DNA of 64,000 bases, from the NCBI GenBank assembly GCA_027186245.1, contig CP114481.1, positions 53,762,569 to 53,826,568 of the forward strand. The letters are read 5' to 3'. The stretch comes from Coriaria nepalensis (lineage: Eukaryota; Streptophyta; Magnoliopsida; Cucurbitales; Coriariaceae). The position numbers were made by a program, and so were the translations under genes. Positions 11,801-25,079 of the stretch are shown in pieces; the first letter of the stretch is position 1; every line of letters starts with the position of its first letter. Below the pieces are notes generated by a model. The model was not told the origin of the DNA and did not search any database. It saw nothing but the letters and a program-made list of their open reading frames with translations.

Positions 11801-14800
11801 CATTGATAAACTATTCATAACAATAGATCAAATGTTCCTTTTTCCTTGGAAGAACATACTTGGATAGTCTAACAAATAGGAGAAATGGTAAGACTACGAC
11901 TACATACCTGCACCAAAACATTGCATACCAGTGACAGAAGCTCCTCACCATGCATACCCTCTTGTGGATCCAAGTCCTTTGAAAGTGGAAGGTTCTCACA
12001 ATACAACTTTGTCATATGTACAGCACAGCTCTCAAGTTCTGGGAAGGAACAAATTAACTCAATTTGGTATAAATAAATATCCAACTCCAAACAACCTATC
12101 TCACAGTGAAATACATGCTGGTAACAGATGGTGGGGAACCCAGTGGTTAGAAATATTGTTGAATGTTGAGAGATTCAGATGAATTATATAAGATACAGCA
12201 TTCTAGGATGTCAACATTTTCTGAGTTTAAATTTTCTGTTAAATATATGAGATAGCCCAATATATCATGACTTTGTATTTGAGCTACTTCGTAAAAAATT
12301 AATCACCAGGCCAGATCATAAACAGGATATCACATCAAAGAACACACCATGAACAGGAAGCTCAAACATGTTTCCAACCAATTCTCGAACTTTAAACTGC
12401 ATTATTGACTGCCCGAGCTCGTTAGTTGGGGTTGTTGAAAAGGTATTAGTACTATTCTGTAACTTCTCCACTAACTCTGTTTTCTCATCAGGAGTTAAGA
12501 CCTCAAGAAACATCTCAACATCAGAAGTGAAGCTGGCTAAGTGGCCAAACCTGTGATCAGAAATAAAGACATTTCACACCCCACACACTGTCTTCCCATC
12601 AGATAATGGCTCATAGCATATTTGATATATATCAGTTGCATCAAATAATGAAATTTCAGATTGCTACAGGACTCAAATGAGTTAGATAGATCATAAAGTG
12701 TATACTGTGAACCATCCAGATGACTAACGTAATTTTATCTACAGGTAAAGAGAAGCTAAATGACAAGAAAAAGGGTACATGTTGCAAAAAGAGAGTAAGG
12801 GAGAGGTTAATCAAGCCAATTTAGCTTCATAAGTCAAAATCAATATCAATCAAACATAAAACATAGGATACTACATATAAAGTGCAGCCTATGGATGTTA
12901 TAGTATATACCTTATATAGTATTGGATCAAGGCCTCCAATAAGTTTCCATCACTTCCCTTGCCATTCAGGATTTTTCTCCTCTCAATTTCAAGATTTGCC
13001 AAGAATGGACACCTTAAGAAAGTATTTTTGGTATCTGCCTGTAACCTTAGTACAAAATCTGATGCATCTGACATACGAGAGTTAAACTGCAATTTGCAGT
13101 GGAATATATTCAGTTATAAATTCCCCCCCACAAAAAGAAAAAAAAAAAAAAAAAACAGGGCGGCGAGATGTATAAAGATAACATAAATGACCACAAGATT
13201 GCAGAAACAAAACACAGAATACAAGAAAGATAAGCACACACCACGTCATCCGGTAAGGATGAGATCTTGCACTGTACATATCTTGGAGGATGAACTGGAT
13301 CATTGGTGGCTACTTTGCACCAGTTGCTATCATCTTCTAGCAAGCAGCCTAGATAATGTAGGAAACATTCCCAATCATCAGGACTGCCAGATAAACAGAA
13401 GACAAGCCCACAAAAATGTCATGCACATCATTGAGGTAATTCAATATTCACTTATTGTTCTATTCAAAGGTGGGAAGAGGCAGCACCTCTAGTTGGTCAA
13501 TTCAGTGTACTGAAAGAGGTTAAACATTGGTGAAACTATGATTATAGCGGAAGCTTACCATAATTCTAAGATTCTCTGAAACGTACGAGCAGCATCAGCA
13601 TAGTCACCTGCCCGAGCAAGAAGTCTCCCCTGTCAACTTGAAGTCGAAGTGTAAATGTTAATAAGAAAAGCAAGCAAGGAATACACCTCCATTATACATT
13701 AGAAAATAATGATCAAGGAGTCTGCCTTTACTTCTTCAAGCATTTATCATACATTATTGCTGCCCCATTTCAACAAAGGAGTTTTTTAGAAAGTACCTGT
13801 ATGCGAAGCTTATCCACTTCAATTGCTAGTAGTGATCCTACTTTTCCAGAGAGGAGTTCCAATGCATCTCCATATTTCCCTTGTTGTTCCAATATTGAAA
13901 TGTAGACCATGAGAGCTATAAAAGAGTGAACAATTCAGTTTGGATGCAAACCGCATATGCTTGTACATAAATATATATTCCAGGTGCCCTAGAAAAGGAA
14001 TAAATTGCACCTTCAGGCTCATGCAAGCTATGAGAGGCAATATGTTTTTTAATTAAACCTTCAGCTAGCAGTAATAGCTTCTCACCCCCATCACCGCAAA
14101 GCACCTATCAGAAGTCTAGACATAAGGAAACTGCATAGAGAGAATTTATTTCAAATTGAAAACTATATAACTTAAATACATGGGGAAGAGGTGGGAGGGG
14201 CTTTATTTAAAAAACACACCCGCAAATACCAGTAAGCTTAGGAAAAGCCAAACCCATACAAGAGAAAGCTAGTAGAACCTGTAACTGGATGCTACAAACA
14301 GCCCAGAGCAAAAACCTTTCTTCACCAGCAAGTTTGTACATTTTGATGGCCGTCTGCCAGAATACAGAGTACGTCAAACTTGTTTTCCATACATTCCATA
14401 ACGAGTTGACAAATTCCAAAAGGTATCATAAAAACCAAAGCATAATGGAAAAGGCGAAAGATTTTAAATACAAAGCATACAAACCTGTTGTTGCTTCACA
14501 AATGAGTACTCACGAACATAGCAGTTGAAGAGCCCCATCATTAGATCCAAATGGTTTGGAAATTTGCCGCAGGCATATTCATAACAGCTTGTAGCAAAAT
14601 CCACTGATTTCACATGCACCAATGAGATATCTAAACAACGACATTCAAATATATACATGTTGGGACATAGGAAAGCATTTACTGACAGTGATCAAGCCGC
14701 TGAAAAACAATCTGCAATGTACTGAGAGTGAGGTCGTCCGTTAAACTGGAGTCATTAGCATACAACATATCTTTGGAACTTAAGCAAACAGATAAAGCTT

Positions 14801-15118
14801 CATCAGGCCTTCCCATCCTTTCCAAAATGAGAGCCTTGAGGGCCTGCAAAATCAATGGAGAGCTTGGATAAACGAAGCAGGAGCAGGAGCTGCTCTGATT
14901 AATCTTAGATACACGTAAATGAACACCAATCCATACAATTTCAGCATCGCAACAGCTTAACTTGATCTTACCAGGGCGTACGGAGCATCGTGATACTTGG
15001 CGAGGAGTGACGTTACGAGCTTGAGAGCGTTCTTGAACTGCCTCGAATCGATGGCGTCCCACACAGGTCTGACTCTTCGCTCGGGAATCCCGCCAGCCAA
15101 GCCGAACTTGGACTCCAT
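8801..15118 (-). CDS. NAA25: NAA25/TCU2, auxiliary subunit of N-terminal acetyltransferase B
   Basis: About 19 exons over 6.3 kb. The first three fit in phase: 14972-15118, 14687-14843 and 14485-14603. The last coding exon runs to TGA at 8801. The N-terminus MESKFGLAGGIPERRVRPVW and the blocks LILERMGRPDEALSVCL, MGLFNCYVREYSFVKQQQ, KLAGEERFLLWAVCSIQLQ, SKDLDPQEGMHGEELLSL and SADLTFLAYRHRNYSK match plant NAA25 closely. So does the C-terminal SGKKKKK and KQQISHV end. NAA25 is a TPR-type scaffold that anchors catalytic NAA20 to the ribosome. NatB acetylates Met-Asp, Met-Glu, Met-Asn and Met-Gln N-termini during translation. I saw no stop or frameshift within the exons checked. Arabidopsis NAA25 is also near SNX2 and EXO70B1. 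Confidence 0.93.
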
Positions 15119-15300
15119 TGGAGAGCTCCGACCTAATTAGGGTTTACTTGCAGAAGCCTTGGGCAGAAGCTTATAACTTACCGTTTTCTTTCTTGATTTA
15201 CTTCCTCCTCTACACTTAAAAAAAAGCTTGGGGAAACGATGAAGTGAGAGTGGGCTTGTTTGGTTACGAACGTAAAGAAGTGCTCCGAAACCCAATCAGG

Positions 15301-15385
15301 GTGTTTGGATGCGGGATATAGTAAAGGAAAACTTCAGAATCAAACCGTAATTAGGCAACGTTGGGATAGTATAATATCCAAACAT
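15301..15385. repeat. Possible small inverted-repeat element
   Basis: GTGTTTGGAT opens the segment and ATCCAAACAT closes it, with GGGATA near the left end and GGGATAG repeated inside the right end. The length of about 85 bases and these ends suggest a tiny MITE remnant in the NAA25 upstream region. No clear target-site duplication was seen. Confidence 0.35.
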
Positions 15386-17233
15386 AGGTAAATAAGTGCC
15401 AAACAGTTTAATTTGGAATCTTTAAGGGCATGTTTGGTTTCCTAGAAAATGTTGCATTAGTATGAATGAATGATGATGATTGATAATCTTAAGTAATCAG
15501 TTGGAATGATTGTATTCTCACTCTATCGTTTGGTTGTATTAGAAAATAACTCATTTGATTCTTTATTTTCAAATATTCCATCGTTTGATAAGTGAAACTC
15601 ATTTTGATGAATGACTTTTCATTACTATTTTACTCTCAATATTGATGTTATTTTACTTTTTTAAAACCTCATCAACTTTTTAATTTATTCTTCTCTCCTT
15701 CAACAGTTTTCTTCTCATCTTTACCAATTTCCAAACATAAACCCATTGTTTCACTCTTTCATCCAAACGAGAGAAGCTTGCGCCACAAACAAACACTTTT
15801 ACCAATTTTCAGATATAATCCATTTGTTCACTTTTTCATCCAAACGTGAGGAAACTTCGATCTCCTTCACTAATTTTCATAAAGACGAACCTCGACAGCT
15901 ATAAACGACTAAGTTTTCATGAAATTTCATCTTCTTCATTCATCATATACCATCTAATCTATAATTTTATAGCTTCTTGATATTTTTCATTCTAATTTCT
16001 CCATTTTCGTATCATAGAGCCATTTTTTTATTTTGTGCATGAAAATCTGTATGTGGTGGATTATTTTGTTTGAAATCTTTATGTGTGAACTTTGAAAATG
16101 GTACACGTTTTTGTTTGAAATCTGAATTAAGGTGGTGTGAAAATGTGGTGGATCGTTTTGTTTCAAATATGTTTTTTCCAGATCTATATGTGGTTTCATC
16201 TGGAAATTTGTATTGGTAGATATGTCTAAAAATGATGAAATCTGAAAATAGTAATTTACTTAATATGAAAATGGTGGAATTTTGATTAAACTGAAAATGG
16301 TGGAAACTGTTTTGTTTTGTTTTAAATTGTTTGTGATTGTTTGGAAATTTGTTTAATCTGAAAATTGTGGAAATTTGTTTAATCTGAAAATGGTTCTAGG
16401 TTGAATTTGATTATTTACTTAGGTTGAAAAAATATGTATTCCGATGATGTTAAAGTTTTTTTTTAGTTGGAATCATTCTTTTTTGAAATTCACCATGTAA
16501 AGTCTTCATCTTTCTTAATATTTTTTTATGTTAAAAAGCAATGATTACCAACGATGTTAGGATTAAACATCGACGGTATTGATGTGGACATTCAAACTCA
16601 ATATTTAGAACCCAAACAAATAGAAACAAGAATCATGGTCGTATATTTCATCATTATACAAGGTATGTAGAACAGGCTGACTTGTAAATTCATCATTTAA
16701 CTTGATTACTTTATAATTGGTGGTACACAATTGAAGGAGTTGATGGATAAGTTAGCGATCGCTAGCTTATCCATAATTGCCCTTAAAAAGTAGTTGAATT
16801 GTTTGCTATGCTAAACTATGATGCTTACGTTTAGTAGTGTAATAACTCTTATCTAATGTGTACTGTAATGCACTTCTTGTAGTCGTTGGTTATATTTCTT
16901 GTAGTGATGACTCTTGCAATGTTATGACTCTTATAATTGTTGGATCAATATTATTTATGCACTTTTTCTAAGATAATAGCTTTTATGCACTTATAATGAG
17001 TAACATGAAATTATAGGAAAATATTTGGTTTATTTAGCTTATTCATTTTGAGGCTGAAATTTGCAATGTAAACTTTCAGGCAAGATAATAAATATTTGGT
17101 AACAGTGAAACTGAACTGGGGAGGAGGTGAAATATTTGGTAATAGTGAAACTAAACATCATTTTGAATAATGAAAATATAGAAAGAGTCATAATAACTTG
17201 ATATGAGTAGCTAAAATTTGCAATGTTTACAAA

Positions 17234-18422
17234 TCATACAAAAAATATTTGAAAAACAAACCTATTAAGTCTAAGAGCAAAAAAAAATAAAAATAGTAAC
17301 ATATAGTAAAAACAAGTCTTACTGCTGATATTAAAAATATTCTTAATGATAAAAATATTCTTAACTATCAACCCATCATCCGTAGCCAAGAGTCGAGCTA
17401 TCTTCATTACTTCACTAAATGTGATTGGTAGTACCTGAAACTCATTTGTAACATCGGCTCTCTTTTCATGAAGCTCGTTCCCAACTAACTTCAATAATGC
17501 ATTCTCAATTTTACCCATAATTGACTCCAACCTCACACTCACCTCAACTAAAGCATTACAATCTATGTCATCTCGTGCTAATTTCTTCTTCTTTATCATT
17601 TTTTTTTTGTTTCACCCTTCATATCACATATCCAATGCCATCCACACTCAAATCCATCATGTTGTCAGCCATGAAATGATCGGTGGGAGCTTCTTTATCG
17701 GCTTCCATCATGGCATGCATATCATCCTCACCTTCCCGATTAGCAATTTCATCACCATATATCTCAAATAATTGATCATATTATGAGAAATATCGATTTC
17801 TGAATTGGTGTACTCCTCTATGTGACTGAAATAAAGAAGTGCAAAATCCATACTCAAACAATCATACAAGTCCTACTCAAGCAATTAGAAAATTCACAAA
17901 CAACATAGAGAAAAAGCTGTGTAGGTTAAGACCAAAATATATTTAGTACCAAAAATATCCTCAGACACATTATTGAATATAAGGAGAAAAACTAAGATAT
18001 GCTTAAGCTCACCTTAACCGAGAGGTAATCATCCCACATTGATGCTTCTATAGTGACACATTTACTACAGTGACACATTTACTATCTTCATCCCAACTGA
18101 ATCCATATTGATTGATTAAATCTTTAAACAAATAATATATACTCTTTAGACTCTTCATATGTGACTTGATACGCGGATCAACATGAATAACAGCTCTGGG
18201 CAATGTCTTTTTCATCTTTTCCTCAACTTTAGCAATATATTTCCATTTGAATCCATTTTGAGAGGTGTACCTCCCAATTCTCTTACCCTTCAGAAGAGCC
18301 TCAGTGAGTTTCTCATCTTATTGTTTAGTTCATACCCTCTTGTTCTTCCTTGACTCCCTTGTTTGACTACTGTTTTCAATTTCACTAGTATTTGCATTAT
18401 TATTACTTATTGCGCTTTCCAT
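17234..18422 (-). pseudogene. Harbinger ORF1: Myb/trihelix-like DNA-binding protein relic
   Basis: Reading the minus strand from the Met at 18422, the text runs MESAISNNNANTSEIEN and then a region around 18000-18360. That region contains stops but still reads DEKLTEALLKGKRIGRY, IKSHMKSLKSIYYLFKDL and FSWDEDSKC. This is the layout of the Myb/SANT-like protein that accompanies plant Harbinger transposases and helps them bind DNA. The C-terminal coiled part survives as an open frame at 17234-17599, with ARDDIDCNALVEVSVRLES and FSEVMKIARLLATDDGL. In-frame stops (e.g. near RV*TKQ*) show it is broken. Confidence 0.7.
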
Positions 18423-18764
18423 TTATTAATCAATCGTCTATAGAAATCCTTAAAAAATTATCAATATCACAGACAAAATATACTAAATATAGCTACAAAC
18501 ACACGCATACATATATATATCAATATCAATTATGCAAATCTGTCATGTATACATAGTATCAATTTCCATCCTTACATACAGTAAAAGTAGTTTGTATTAT
18601 AGTTAATAATCAACATAATCATAATATATTAATCAATCCATAATCTCATAAAGTTGCCATGTATACATATTAATATAAGTTCAATCTCAAAGTCAAACAA
18701 CAATGTGATAATTAATACAAATAAGAAATTCAAAAATGCTAAATTATAAGCAACTTAATCTAGC

Positions 18765-19999
18765 AATGCCTTGCTCTCCATTCTGCAAACATCTCCTCCG
18801 TCATTGCATTGCGCATTACACTCCACATGTCAGATGGCTCAACCGATGTAATTACATATTCATTTGTGTACCCCTTTTTCTCTTCATGCCTTGATTTGGA
18901 TAGCCCTTCCTCAAGTAGTTATGCTCTCTTATTGAATGTAGTTATGCATTAGGCAACATGCCATTATAATACGATTATGAACTTTAGGGGAAAAAATGAG
19001 GGACCTCTTAAAACACCACACCTCATTTTAAGGAGTCCAAAACAACGCTCAATAATATTTTTAGTAGACAAATGACGTCGATTATATAACTCTTTTGGGA
19101 TAGTAGGTTGGCGGCCATTTCCCCATTGGTTCAAGTGATAGTGTTGTCCCCTATATGGTATTAAACACCCATTCCCATTTGTATAAATAACATCATCCAA
19201 GTAGTAGAAGCCTTTAGGAATTCTTAAACTATTGTTATGTAGTAATTCATTTCTTAGTACTCTAGCATCAATAACTGAACCCTCCCAACCAGTTACAACG
19301 CATATAAATTACATGTCTTAGAAACAAACTCTTAGGATATTGGTAGATCTCTCACCCTTATATGTCCTAGTGCATTAAGATAGTTGTGCACGAATGTCAC
19401 TAAAATGTGAATACATATTAATGACTGATAATAGTGATTTAATCGTGAATGTTGAGCTGTCTTACCTTAAACCATTTCCATCTATAATACTGAGAGTTTG
19501 CTTGTATCGGTTATGGACTCTTGATAAATTCATGGTATGGACTAATGATTGAATGTAGGATAACACCGACACATCGACTACTTGTTTGGGTTGAACTGCA
19601 AAAAACATAACCTATTATCCTATTCTTAACATCGTGTCCTAGGATGTATAAGGTAATTGCAACTTATTCATCAACTAACATATTTTTTGTGTGCCTTACT
19701 CTACCTATTGTTTGAAGGATGTCGCACAATTTGGTAAAAAGACCTCTAAACATTTTAATGTGATCATGATATTTTCTATCACTCGTATAAATCAAAGTAT
19801 TCATATGTTCCCTACTACTAAAAATATCTAAGGAATATCTAATGTCCCAAGATTTCCTTTTGCTCTCGATAGATATCAATCTTGTACATATTTCTTGAAA
19901 ACGTATCATTAAATTATAAGCAAAAACCACACAATCATAAATAAAAGATGTGATAGGTACATTCAAATCTCTTCTCGTTTGAGTTCTTAGGCGAGCCAT
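18765..19999 (-). pseudogene. PIF/Harbinger DDE transposase (HARBI1-like) relic
   Basis: The N-terminal part (19664-19999) reads FRGLFTKLCDILQTIGRVRH followed by NMLVDE, the usual start of the Harbinger nuclease. Next comes a stop, then VAITLYILGHDVKNRIIGYV. The central piece keeps YKGERSTNILRVC and TGWEGSVIDARVL (second catalytic Asp). The later piece keeps LIPYRGQHYHL and NIIERCFGLLKMRCGVL. The tail keeps a shifted NRIIMACCLMHNYIQ and TEEMFAEWRARH. The block that should carry the first catalytic Asp (LGALDG type) is missing. Stops and at least two frameshifts make it a dead copy. Confidence 0.85.
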
Positions 20000-20009
20000 A
20001 AAAAATATT

Positions 20010-22040
20010 GTGAAATATGATATATTAGTTGATATACCAAAAAATATAAACTCAATATTAAAAAAATTCTAGAGAATTATATTAACAATGCAAAAAAGAT
20101 GAAAAAAAATAGAATGATGCTAATCATGTATTTTTTAAACCCTCTATTTGATGGCCGAGTAAAAAAAATGCAAAGAAAGATGAAGTCGAAAACATTGTAA
20201 TGATGACATAGCAATGTAGCTTTGCAATGTAATGTAATGATGGCATAGCAATGCAGAGAAAGATTAAGTCGAAAAAATAAAGTAATTATAATAGTTTCTT
20301 AACCCTTTGATTTATGGTATACCAATGCATTTTGTGAATGAAGTCGAAAATAAATGATGTCATCCAGAGCCTACAATTGAAAATTAAAACAAAAAAAGAA
20401 CTTTTCATTTACCTATTTAATCTCTTAAGAATTTTTTTTAAGGTACAATGTCCTAATTTTGTTGGCTTTATGCAAGTTCAACTAGACTATTCTTTGGGAG
20501 ATCCAAATAAAAAGATGCATTTTAAATTATGAGAAGAAAAGATGGAAACATGCTAGATATTTGGATTTTCAAGAAACATAGGCTATGAAGATTAATAGCC
20601 GTGAACTTAAGAAATTAATGAAGCTAGACATTCCAAAGAAATTCAAAGAAATTCAAAGAAATCAAACAGTCATAAGAAAATTCACGATGAAGGTAGATAA
20701 TCTAAACAAACTCGTGAACAAACTATTAAGAAATCAATGCAATTAAAAAACCACATGAAATCTACAATAGTCACGATAATGGAATAAAATTCCTAATTTC
20801 ATTCAAAATTTCAGCTAACCCTAATCACAATTAAGCTAACCTAATTTATTTTATTTACCACTTATAATATTTAATTAAAAGAGAATGATTAATGGATGAG
20901 AATTAACAAAATTTAACTAAAAGTTATCACACCATTTTCTCTCTAAAAATACGAAAGGAATAAAAAGGGTTAAATGAGGACACGCTTTTTATCCCGGGCA
21001 AAGATTTTTCCTTTCTTTTTTCTTCTTTTTTTTCAACTTCTTTTTTCCTATCATCTTCTGTTCACACCACGCGATATATTCTTCTTCTTCATCTGACGAT
21101 GTTTACATAATCTTCTTCAGTTCTTCTTCAATTGATTTCTTCTGCTCATTCTCTTGCTTGCTCTGACCAAGTATGTTTTATTTTTCTTTTCTTATATCTG
21201 TAATGTATCTTTCTAGGATCTGCAATATTAGATATGTTTCATTAGGTAGCTTACATTGTGATTAGGATTAGCTAAAAAATATCATTATAAATGATAAATA
21301 AAATCTATTAGGGTGATATGAAATTGTAATTATGTTTAACTGGAATTATGTTTAGCTCATTATTTTTTTATATCCTTCAAGTTTGCTAAATCTGACTAGG
21401 TATGTATTTTTCTTCTTCTTCTTCTTCTCTTAGATATGCAATATATCCTTCTATGATTGTTTGAGATAGATATGTTCGATTTAGAGTTAGCTGAAATTGT
21501 GATTATGATCACCTAAAAAATATCATATTTTTAATATTTTGAAGAATAAAATTAATTTTTTAAATTAAATTAGTAATAAATCAAATAATGAAAGTATAAT
21601 CAAATAATATCCATTCTTTTACAAACTCATTCTCGTTAATCAAATAATACCTAACGGGAGAAAGAGAGAGGGGGGGGGGGGGGGAGAGATTCCGTTATCT
21701 GAATCTGTTTTTTTTTTTAAACAATACCAAACTGGAGTTCGGATCATCCAACTAGATACGAAACCTTTAAAAAAGGCAAAGGACTAGGCGCGCCGTTTTA
21801 TATGGAATTTCATTTTCACACGAAACGCACGTATCGTCTTCTTCTTCTTTCCTCATCTTCTTCTCCTTGCAAGCTTTAGCCCTGGGCGTAACAGTCAGTC
21901 TCCGGCACACGATACAGGCATGAATTATTAGTGCCCCCATACTCTCATCCGAGCTCTATCAAACCCTGAATGGTCGCCCCTAGGGTCTCAGTCTCCTTTT
22001 GCAGTTTTCATTGAAGGTTAATTTTATTAGAGATTCTGTA
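20010..22040. other. Transposon flank and SNX2 promoter/5' UTR
   Basis: No supportable gene. 21158-21310 and 21380-21540 are imperfect copies of each other (TATGTAT...TTCTTCTT, GATATGTTC, AGTTAGCT...GTGATTA, CTAAAAAATATCAT). A poly(G) run lies at 21670-21684. From about 21780 onward the base composition rises and CTTCTT-rich DNA leads into the SNX2 start codon, probably its 5' UTR. Confidence 0.45.
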
Positions 22041-22045
22041 CAATA

Positions 22046-24431
22046 ATGATGGGGTCTGAGAATCAAGGCGTCGAAGAAGCTCAACTTCTTACCTCTAAAA
22101 AAGAGATGGAAAATCTCACCCTTGACGATTCCCTAATTACGAAATCCTACTCCAACTATCGCAGCGCCATGTCTTCTCTGTCCGATACTCACCACCCTCT
22201 CTCTGCACCGATTGTTGGCATCCCAGCCGATTCCGATCATTTGTTCTCGCCTCCTCAAGAACGTGATCTCCTAATTCCTAAATCTTCAGGTAATTTTCAT
22301 GCTGGATCGCTTTCGTTTTCCGATGTGAATTTCGATCCGCTTGGTGCGGATTATATCAACGGCGTCAACGGCATTGAAAGCCCTAGCATAAGCTCGGAAA
22401 ATTCATCAACTTTTACGAGATCTTCATCTTCTAATTCTGAATATATTAAAATTACGGTATCAAATCCTCAGAAAGAGCCAGAAATCTCTAGTTCTATCGT
22501 ACCGGGTAATAATACCTACGTTTCATATTTGATTACAACGAGAACGAACCTTCCAGAGTTCGGAGGATCTGAATTTAGTGTTCGCAGGCGTTTTAAGGAC
22601 GTAGTGACTTTATCAGATCGATTAGCAGAGTCTTACAGAGGCTTCTTTATACCTCCTAGGCCGGATAAGAGTGTAGTCGAGAACCAGGTTATGCAGAAGC
22701 AAGAGTTTGTGGAGCAGAGAAGGGTGGCATTGGAGAAGTACTTGAGGAGATTAGCAGAGCACCCTCTGATTAAGAAGAGTGATGAGTTGAAGGTGTTTTT
22801 GCAGGTTCAGGGGAAGCTTCCATTGCCCATGACTATAGATGTTGCTTCCAGGATGCTTGATGGGGCGGCAAAGCTCCCCAAGCAGTTGCTTGGGGACAGT
22901 GTTCTGGCCCCTCATGAGGTGGTGCAGCCGGCAAGAGGGGGAAGGGATTTGCTGAGATTGTTTAAAGAGCTGAGGCAAACAGTTTCAAATGATTGGGTAG
23001 GCTCGAAGCCTCAGATGGTGGAGGAGGATAAGGAGTTTTTGGAGAAGAAAGAGAAGATCAATGATATTGAACAGCAGCTGAGTAATGCATCTCAGCAGGT
23101 GAGATTACATACGTGTTTGGTGTCATTGTAGAAGTTGTCTAAATCGAGGATTCCAAATGGATATGTTTTTATTCGAGTAGACTGATTGTTTTGGGTTTTG
23201 TTTATTTGCTCAGGCCGAATCACTAGTCAAGGCTCAGCAAGATATGGGAGAAACAATGGGGGAATTGGGACTGGCATTCATTAAGTTATCTAAATTTGAG
23301 GGTGAGGAGGTATTGTTCAGCTCGCAAAGAGTACGGGCTGCTGACATGAAAGGTGTAGCAACCGCTATTGTTAAAGCAAGCAGATACTATAGAGAATTGA
23401 ATGCTCAGACTGTCAAGCATTTGGTAATTTCCAAGTTCTTGGAATAGATTATGCTATGAACAAGTAGAGTTAGGATAACATGTGCCTTTGGTTCTTCGAT
23501 CATTCAAATTCTTGCATTCACTAACTTTTTATCTTAGTAACTCTGTATTTCAATCATATCCAGGATATACTTCACGACTATCTAGGGCTGATGTTAGCTG
23601 TTCATAGTGCGTTCTCAGAGCGATCAAGTGCTTTATTGACAGTGCAAACTCTTCTATCAGAGCTGTCCTCATTGCAGTCAAGGGCTGAAAAGCTCGAAGC
23701 TTCATCATCTAAAGTATTTGGGGGTGACAAATCAAGGATTCGCAAGTCAGAGGAGTTGAAAGAAACTACAAGGGTCACAGAGGATGCTAAAAATGTTGCA
23801 GTCAGAGAATATCAGCGCATCAAGGTACCTTTTCTTTTCCTCAGGCTGTGGGGATTAAAAGTGAGGTTGGTCCTGATAATGAGCATTTAGTTTCTTCCCT
23901 GCATCTTTTTGTTTCTGAAACTATGTTTTGTGGTGTCATGTATGGGGCATTATTTGGGAGTGATTGGGACTATTGAGTTATCATGTTTCTTCTTTTTCAA
24001 TGTCTTTGTTGCAATGCCCCTTTCGTAGTTTATGCCGCAAGAGTGATGAACTAACAGTTTCTTCGTAACTAAGAACAACATAACAGAAGGAATTATGGTG
24101 TAATTGCAGGAGAACAATAGGAGTGAACTTGAAAGGCTTGATAGAGAAAGGCATGCAGACTTCGTGAAAATGATGAAAGGGTTTGTAACAAATCAGGTAC
24201 TTTAACCAGTTTCTCGCTTCCATCTGTTGGATAATCACAGACCAAGTTAAAAAAACCTAATTTGTTCAAGCCGATATTATGTTGTTGCATTTTGCAAGCT
24301 ATACCCTCCTTAAAGCAAAGAGTAACTCCTTGATGTTTGTTTGATAATAGGTCGGGTATGCTGAGAAAATTGCAAATGTATGGGCAAAGGTTGCAGAGGA
24401 CACGAGCAGTTATTCTAAAGAGAGAAGTTGA
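22046..24431 (+). CDS. SNX2: Sorting nexin 2 (SNX2A/B-like), PX-BAR protein
   Basis: Five exons: 22046-23098, 23214-23423, 23564-23824, 24110-24196 and 24351-24431. All joins are GT-AG and in phase, giving 563 aa. Residues 1-130 are a Ser-rich acidic tail. The PX domain (about 133-253) holds the RRRFKDVVTL and PPRPDKSVVENQVMQKQEF phosphoinositide-binding segments. The rest is a BAR coiled-coil region (AQQDMGETMGELGLAFIKL, VFGGDKSRIRKSEELKETT, VGYAEKIANVWAKVAEDT). SNX2 with SNX1 forms the membrane-bending part of plant retromer, recycling vacuolar sorting receptors and PIN carriers at endosomes. Translation may start at the second Met (22049). The next gene, EXO70B1, is a neighbour in Arabidopsis as well. 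Confidence 0.95.
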
Positions 24432-24739
24432 ACTGGTGTGGCTGTAAATAGAAATTCATGTTCATTACTCTTCTCCCTTTTCCTCCTTGATTTCACTTTC
24501 TGAATCTAGCTTCACATTCAATAACAATAAACCAAGTTTTTAACATTTATATTCTGCACACAAAATGTGTAAGAAAATTGGTTGCTCATGTTCATTATAA
24601 ACTTATATGTCGTCTTTTTAATGTACTCGGTTCTTGCTGTATGGATAGGATGACAATATAAATTTATGGAGGTTGGAAACAAACAAACAAAAGAAATATA
24701 CGTCCAAAATAATCAAAAACCCAAATGGAGCTGCTGCCA

Positions 24740-25075
24740 CTTAGTTCCATATAATGTAATTTTGAAAAGCAGAAAGGATATTAAGAATCGAATCCGTGGC
24801 AATGGCGACGGCAGCAGAGGATGTGGCCCAATCGAACATTGACTGGATACCAGGAACCAGCGCCTCCTGATCATCAAGAAATAGGTCCTCTGGAAACCCT
24901 TTATGCACCATGTAAACATACAATCCCTAACCCAAGCAGTACAGCTGACATGAGGAGAGATCGTGCTAGTCATAAAGATCACAATTGCCGTATACTCAAT
25001 TAAGTCTCCAAGGGCGCCTGCCCATTGGAAATTGAGTACAGTGCAGTCTGCAGATGGTTATGCCAGTTAGCAGTT
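24740..25075 (-). other. Coding-like remnant, unrecognised
   Basis: On the minus strand one frame reads LNFQWAGALGDLIEYTAIVI. After a one-base shift another reads YMVHKGFPEDLFLDDQEALV and AVAIATDSILNILSAF, ending at 24741. The texture is that of a membrane protein fragment, but I do not recognise the family. The apparent shift and lack of upstream exons suggest a gene scrap rather than a working gene. It could also be chance. Confidence 0.25.
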
Positions 25076-25079
25076 TTGT

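Larger units (their letters stand above)
15425..21750 (-). mobile_element. Decayed PIF/Harbinger DNA transposon region
   Basis: The stretch contains both genes of a PIF/Harbinger element in the same orientation: a DDE transposase relic (18765-19999) and a Myb/trihelix-like ORF1 relic (17234-18422). A terminal-repeat-like start, TTAA followed by GGGCATGTTTGGTT, lies at 15425-15442. A partly matching inverted end (AATACCAAACTGG) lies at about 21724-21736. I could not establish the target duplication, so the ends are tentative. Several stops and frameshifts mean it cannot move itself. Internal imperfect duplications (about 15700-15850 and 21160-21540) suggest further rearrangement. Confidence 0.65.
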
